A DNA stretch of 8,955 nt from assembly GCA_937873545.1 (NCBI GenBank), contig CALMWI010000355.1:1-8955 (forward strand), read 5' to 3'. Below are positions 6,577-8,955 of this stretch, in pieces; position 1 is the stretch's first letter; every line of letters starts with the position of its first letter. Source of the stretch: an uncultured bacterium. GTDB lineage: Bacteria > UBA4055. A model generated the notes under the pieces. The model had not been told where the DNA came from, did not search any database, and saw only the letters and a program-made list of their open reading frames with translations. A program made the position numbers and the translations under genes.

Positions 6577-7595
6577 TTGCCAGTTCCTGTAAAATCTTCA
6601 TCATTTTTTGAATACCTGTCAACATTAATTCTATCCGAAAGGACAATACCTTCATCGGACATGAAATAAATAATTCCGCTTAGTTTGTTCTTTTCAATAA
6701 AATACCTGCCCTTCTCCCTGCCCATTAAAAAAACAGCGGATGCAAAAGCATCGCTCAAATATGACTTTTCGGATATTATAGAAACGCTCACAATATCTGA
6801 TACTCCGTAACCTGTAAACGGATTTATTATATGACAGTATCTTACACCCTCATTTATCATAAATTTTTCATAATCCCCCGATGTTGAAATTGCAGCATCG
6901 GCAATGTATAATGTATCGATTATCTCATTTTTGACCCTGGGATGTCTTATGCCTACAGTTTTAGGAGATTTAGATTTGAGAAGGATGTCCCCTCCTACGG
7001 CAACAATGAAATTTTCGATACCTTTTGAAGCCAGATATTCTCCAGTCGAATCTGCCGCATATCCCTTTGCTATACCTCCCAGGCCGATCTTGCATCTGTT
7101 ATCAGTTACCAGCACAGAATCAGTGAAAAAATTGTAACGGTCAAGATTTGAGATCTTCAAAATTTCGGAAAGCTCGATGCTGTCAGGTTTTGAAGGTGAT
7201 GAAACCGTATTAAAACCCCAAAGCTCTACGACCGGCTGTATAGCAATGTCGAAGTATTTATCAGTGTATTTGTGGATATTTCTAGATATACCGATTATTT
7301 TTCTTAGGGAAGAAGGTATCTGTTTTTTTGCTATTGCATTACCGTTGAATCTGCTGATCGTCGAATTAGGCTCGTAAACATTCATTTCACTGTTAAAATA
7401 TCCGAAAATGTCTTCAGCATCATTGAGAATTTTTGTAACATTCCCGATCTCGGATTCTGGAACATCAAATACAGTTATTTTTATATCGGTAGAGAATGCT
7501 AAAAACGAAACTGAGACCTTCTGTTTCTCTTTTTTGCTGCAGGATACTAGAAAAGCTACAAGTATCGCATATTTTAGTACATGCCCGATTTTCAT
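6573..7595 (-). CDS. apbE: FAD:protein FMN transferase, ApbE family lipoprotein
   Basis: This 340-residue protein is exported as a lipoprotein: a hydrophobic stretch (about 8-17) leads to the lipobox LVSC with Cys19. ApbE enzymes use FAD and Mg2+ to attach FMN covalently to Thr or Ser of extracytoplasmic flavoproteins such as RnfG/NqrC subunits. Family motifs seen are FDIAIQPVVELWGF (115-128), the nucleotide-binding GLGGIAKGYAAD (171-182), VAVGGDI (198-204), ISTSGDYEKF (236-245), HIINPFTGY (255-263), and the metal-binding SDAFASAVFLMG (281-292) with Asp282. The usual N-terminal Ala-Met-Gly-Thr is AFST here. No good SD precedes the ATG; a TATACT box lies only nine bases upstream, so a nearly leaderless mRNA is possible. 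It is the first gene of the overlapping trio apbE-pyrK-trpS. Its flavinylation target is not in the window. Confidence 0.93.
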   Translation of the reverse strand: MKIGHVLKYAILVAFLVSCSKKEKQKVSVSFLAFSTDIKITVFDVPESEIGNVTKILNDAEDIFGYFNSEMNVYEPNSTISRFNGNAIAKKQIPSSLRKIIGISRNIHKYTDKYFDIAIQPVVELWGFNTVSSPSKPDSIELSEILKISNLDRYNFFTDSVLVTDNRCKIGLGGIAKGYAADSTGEYLASKGIENFIVAVGGDILLKSKSPKTVGIRHPRVKNEIIDTLYIADAAISTSGDYEKFMINEGVRYCHIINPFTGYGVSDIVSVSIISEKSYLSDAFASAVFLMGREKGRYFIEKNKLSGIIYFMSDEGIVLSDRINVDRYSKNDEDFTGTGK

Positions 7596-7603
7596 GGCCT
7601 AAA

Positions 7604-7630
7604 AGTATAATTTTAAAATGATAAATGCAA
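7604..7630 (-). promoter_or_regulatory. Candidate promoter of the apbE-led cluster
   Basis: On the minus strand, TTGCAT (7630-7625) and TATACT (7609-7604) are separated by 15 bases, shorter than ideal. The predicted start near 7597 would leave only about two bases before the apbE ATG, that is, a leaderless message. This agrees with the lack of an SD there. Read-through from the upstream secreted-protein gene is the alternative. Confidence 0.3.
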
Positions 7631-7644
7631 GTGAAAATATAGAA

Positions 7645-7662
7645 TAAACTGAATTAAGTTTA
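7645..7662 (-). terminator. Weak AT-rich hairpin after the secreted-protein gene
   Basis: TAAACT (7645-7650) and AGTTTA (7657-7662) form a 6-bp inverted repeat with a 6-base loop, just after the TAA of the unknown secreted-protein gene. On the minus strand it is followed by a T-rich tract without a clean T-run. It contains only one G-C pair, so any termination would be weak or partial. Confidence 0.25.
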
Positions 7663-7666
7663 CCGC

Positions 7667-8428
7667 TTATTTCACTTTTTTGTACAACTTTTCGATCAGG
7701 TAGGTTACGAGTACAGAACCGTTTTCGTTTATGCCTATTCTGACAACATCGTCATTTTTAAAGAGCCATTTGTTGTAGATCGCGACCGAACCGTTTTTGA
7801 TGGCCGTAAGTTTTATAGAATCGCTTTTGTATGAAGTGGGAAATTTGTTCTTTTCATAACTGGGCTGACCGTATTTAGCGATCATATCCTTACTGACTTT
7901 TTCATACATTTTAAAAACCGTAAGATCAGCTTCATTCTTCAGTACGATCTGGCAGGCGTAGAGATTCTTATCTACAAAACTGAACTGCCACTTCTCAACC
8001 TTATATCCCATGTAACTGCCGTTATGATATTCAAGAATACCGTCGTCGGTTTCCATCAGTTTAATATCGGAGTTTTTTCCGAGGTGCTCTTTAACCTGAA
8101 TCCTGTTTGAGTTCCATTTCACTCCGAGAACTGTGGGAAGAGGAGAATTAACTTTTTTAGGCTCAACAACAACTTTTACGGTTTTCTTCTGACCTTCAAG
8201 ACATTTTTTCTGTTGTTTCTGCGCATCTACAATTTCTGTCCAAGTTGCGGAATAAATGGAGTTTAAATCATCATAACTGTCTCTGTCGATCGTCGGATCG
8301 CACATTTTATCTTTGATCGTATTGAATTCCACCATCAAAGAATCAATCTGTTTCTTATATTTACCACAATCCTGGGTGAATGCGGACACCGAAACCATCA
8401 GTACTGTAGTAACAATCAGTTTGTACAT
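7667..8428 (-). CDS. Secreted protein of unknown function
   Basis: I do not recognise this 253-residue protein. It begins with a signal peptide (MYKLIVTTVLMVSVSAFTQ) and is probably periplasmic. Residues 21-80 look helical and charged, with Cys21, Cys43 and Cys76, followed by a Lys/Val/Pro-rich linker (81-98). A second, beta-rich domain starts at PLPTVLGVKWNSNRIQVKEH (96-115) and includes QFSFVDKNLYACQIVL (148-163, Cys159) and KYGQPSYEKN (185-194). Its layout (VKW, then LG, later KYG-x-P) recalls small secreted modules of unknown function in Gram-negative bacteria; this is only a resemblance. The ATG at 8428 is chosen because AAGGAG lies just upstream (AGGAG 8437-8433, four bases away) and the signal peptide begins there. 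An in-frame GTG at 8473 would add 15 charged residues ahead of the signal peptide and is unlikely. It is monocistronic or leads into apbE 71 bases downstream. Confidence 0.85.
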   Translation of the reverse strand: MYKLIVTTVLMVSVSAFTQDCGKYKKQIDSLMVEFNTIKDKMCDPTIDRDSYDDLNSIYSATWTEIVDAQKQQKKCLEGQKKTVKVVVEPKKVNSPLPTVLGVKWNSNRIQVKEHLGKNSDIKLMETDDGILEYHNGSYMGYKVEKWQFSFVDKNLYACQIVLKNEADLTVFKMYEKVSKDMIAKYGQPSYEKNKFPTSYKSDSIKLTAIKNGSVAIYNKWLFKNDDVVRIGINENGSVLVTYLIEKLYKKVK

Positions 8429-8461
8429 CTTTCTCCTTTTTACTTTATTCGACTTCAACGA

Positions 8462-8487
8462 TCTGTCGTACACGCATATTCAACAGA
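8462..8487 (-). other. Possible 5'-terminal mRNA hairpin in the leader of the secreted-protein gene
   Basis: On the minus strand, TCTGTTG (8487-8481) can pair with CGACAGA (8468-8462), giving seven pairs with one G-U around a 12-base loop. The stem would begin at or within one base of the predicted transcription start, a position where hairpins protect mRNA from 5'-end-dependent decay. It leaves the SD free. The function is inferred and the stem is modest. Confidence 0.3.
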
Positions 8488-8494
8488 ACGGTCA

Positions 8495-8523
8495 AATGTA
8501 ATTAACGATTTTAATTTTGTCAA
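8495..8523 (-). promoter_or_regulatory. Predicted promoter of the unknown secreted-protein gene
   Basis: On the minus strand, a perfect -35 TTGACA (8523-8518), a 17-base spacer and a -10 TACATT (8500-8495) match the sigma-70 consensus well. An AT-only stretch upstream (about 8531-8556) could act as an UP-like element. The predicted transcription start is near 8488, giving a leader of about 60 bases. Confidence 0.6.
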
Positions 8524-8557
8524 TATCGGTTTTTTAAAATTTAAATTTAATTAATTC

Positions 8558-8585
8558 TTGCCTTGCAATGATTGAATTTTATAAT
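8558..8585 (+). promoter_or_regulatory. Predicted promoter of panB
   Basis: On the plus strand, TTGCCT (8558-8563), a 16-base spacer and a perfect -10 TATAAT (8580-8585) precede panB. The predicted start is at about 8592-8594, leaving a leader of about 50 bases before the ATG at 8645. Its -35 lies about 35 bases from the -35 of the oppositely directed secreted-protein promoter, with AT-rich DNA between them. Confidence 0.6.
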
Positions 8586-8644
8586 TATTTTTCATGAACT
8601 TGCGGCACGATCGGAAAACTAATCTTAAAGATGAGGAGACCGGA

Positions 8645-8955
8645 ATGGGTAAAAGATTAACAGTTGTGGATTTACAGAAATACAAATCGAAAAATAGAAA
8701 AATAGCTGCTCTGACGGCATACAGTTTTTATGAAACAAGGATAATTGACTCTACTGCAGTTGACATGATACTTGTAGGCGATTCGCTGGGAATGGTGTTC
8801 CAGGGGAAAACAAGTACAATACCCGTAACAGTTGACCATATTATCTATCATACCAGAATAGTCGTAGAATCTTCCCAGAACCCGGTAATTGTGGCTGATA
8901 TGCCTTTCGGAAGTTTTCAAATATCGGCAGAAAAAGCAGTAGAAAATGCGGTAAG
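8645..8955 (+). CDS. panB: 3-methyl-2-oxobutanoate hydroxymethyltransferase (partial, C-terminus outside window)
   Basis: The first 103 residues are visible. PanB transfers a hydroxymethyl group from 5,10-methylene-tetrahydrofolate to alpha-ketoisovalerate, giving ketopantoate, the first step toward pantothenate and coenzyme A. Family landmarks are IAALTAYSFYETRIID (20-35), the metal/substrate loop DMILVGDSLGMV (40-51) with the metal-binding Asp46, STIPVTVDHIIYHTRIV (57-73), and VIVADMPFGSFQ (81-92) with Asp85 of the second metal-binding position. The ATG at 8645 follows GAGGAG (8633-8638) by six bases. An in-frame ATG at 8594 would add 17 residues, but it coincides with the predicted transcription start and has no SD, so the later start is preferred. 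The gene is divergent from the unknown secreted-protein gene. Whether panC or panD follow is outside the window. Confidence 0.95.
   Translation, partial: MGKRLTVVDLQKYKSKNRKIAALTAYSFYETRIIDSTAVDMILVGDSLGMVFQGKTSTIPVTVDHIIYHTRIVVESSQNPVIVADMPFGSFQISAEKAVENAV

Larger units (their letters stand above)
1338..7595 (-). other. Probable operon: apbE, pyrK, trpS, phosphohexomutase, mltD-like, HU-like, mS38-like
   Basis: Seven consecutive minus-strand genes are separated by -4, -1, +24, +4, +20 and +17 bases. No hairpin with a T-run is seen between them until the strong terminator at 1314-1334. The spacing and the stop/start overlaps (ATGA, TAATG) indicate one transcript with translational coupling, possibly with an internal promoter before the HU gene. 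Membership is inferred from spacing only. Confidence 0.65.

Noticed and set aside
8429..8473. Longer GTG start for the unknown secreted protein
   Set aside because: It would place 15 charged residues before the signal peptide, while a good SD sits right before the ATG at 8428.
8672..8920. 82-codon minus-strand open frame inside panB
   Set aside because: The plus strand carries unmistakable PanB motifs over the same bases, so this is a shadow.
1..8955. A defence, toxin-antitoxin, biosynthetic or mobile system
   Set aside because: Every gene but one is a recognised housekeeping type. I saw no transposase, integrase, direct-repeat array, reverse transcriptase or nuclease signature on either strand.

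Overview
The window is an AT-rich bacterial chromosome segment that carries ordinary housekeeping genes. I saw no mobile elements, CRISPR arrays, tRNA or rRNA genes. Several signs point to a Gram-negative bacterium of the Fibrobacteres-Chlorobi-Bacteroidetes (FCB) type or a related candidate phylum. There is an MltD-like murein transglycosylase with a YNCG variant of the usual YNAG motif, a lipoprotein signal on the ApbE protein, and a tiny AURKAIP1/COX24-type basic protein next to an HU-like gene. Strong Shine-Dalgarno (SD) sequences precede many genes, which argues against a classical Bacteroidota genome. The lineage is inference only.

Left part (1-1311): a PLP-dependent ornithine/diaminopimelate-type decarboxylase on the minus strand, cut by the window edge, is divergent from a HAD-superfamily phosphatase on the plus strand. 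The HAD gene converges on the long minus-strand cluster. Both share a hairpin terminator at 1314-1334 that abuts the HAD stop codon.

Centre (1338-7595, all minus strand): a tightly packed, probably co-transcribed cluster. In transcription order it is apbE (FAD:protein FMN transferase lipoprotein), a PyrK-type flavin/2Fe-2S electron-transfer protein, trpS, phosphomannomutase/phosphoglucomutase, an MltD-like LysM transglycosylase, an HU-family DNA-binding protein, and the 29-residue ribosome-associated-type protein. The first three genes overlap by 1 to 4 bases, and the other gaps are 4 to 24 bases. The cluster mixes redox or pyrimidine metabolism, translation, sugar-phosphate supply, cell-wall remodelling and nucleoid packaging, so it looks like a growth-linked operon rather than one pathway.

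Right part (7667-8955): a secreted protein of unknown function on the minus strand, with a good promoter (TTGACA, 17 bases, TACATT) and a hairpin at the predicted 5' end of its mRNA. It is divergent from panB (pantothenate biosynthesis), which runs off the right edge and has its own promoter (TTGCCT, 16 bases, TATAAT).

No convincing novel multi-gene system is visible. The points most worth a second look are the 29-residue gene that length cut-offs would miss, the PyrK-like subunit without a neighbouring pyrD, the unknown secreted protein, and the apparently SD-less, possibly leaderless apbE. No stretch of more than 300 bases lacks a gene.
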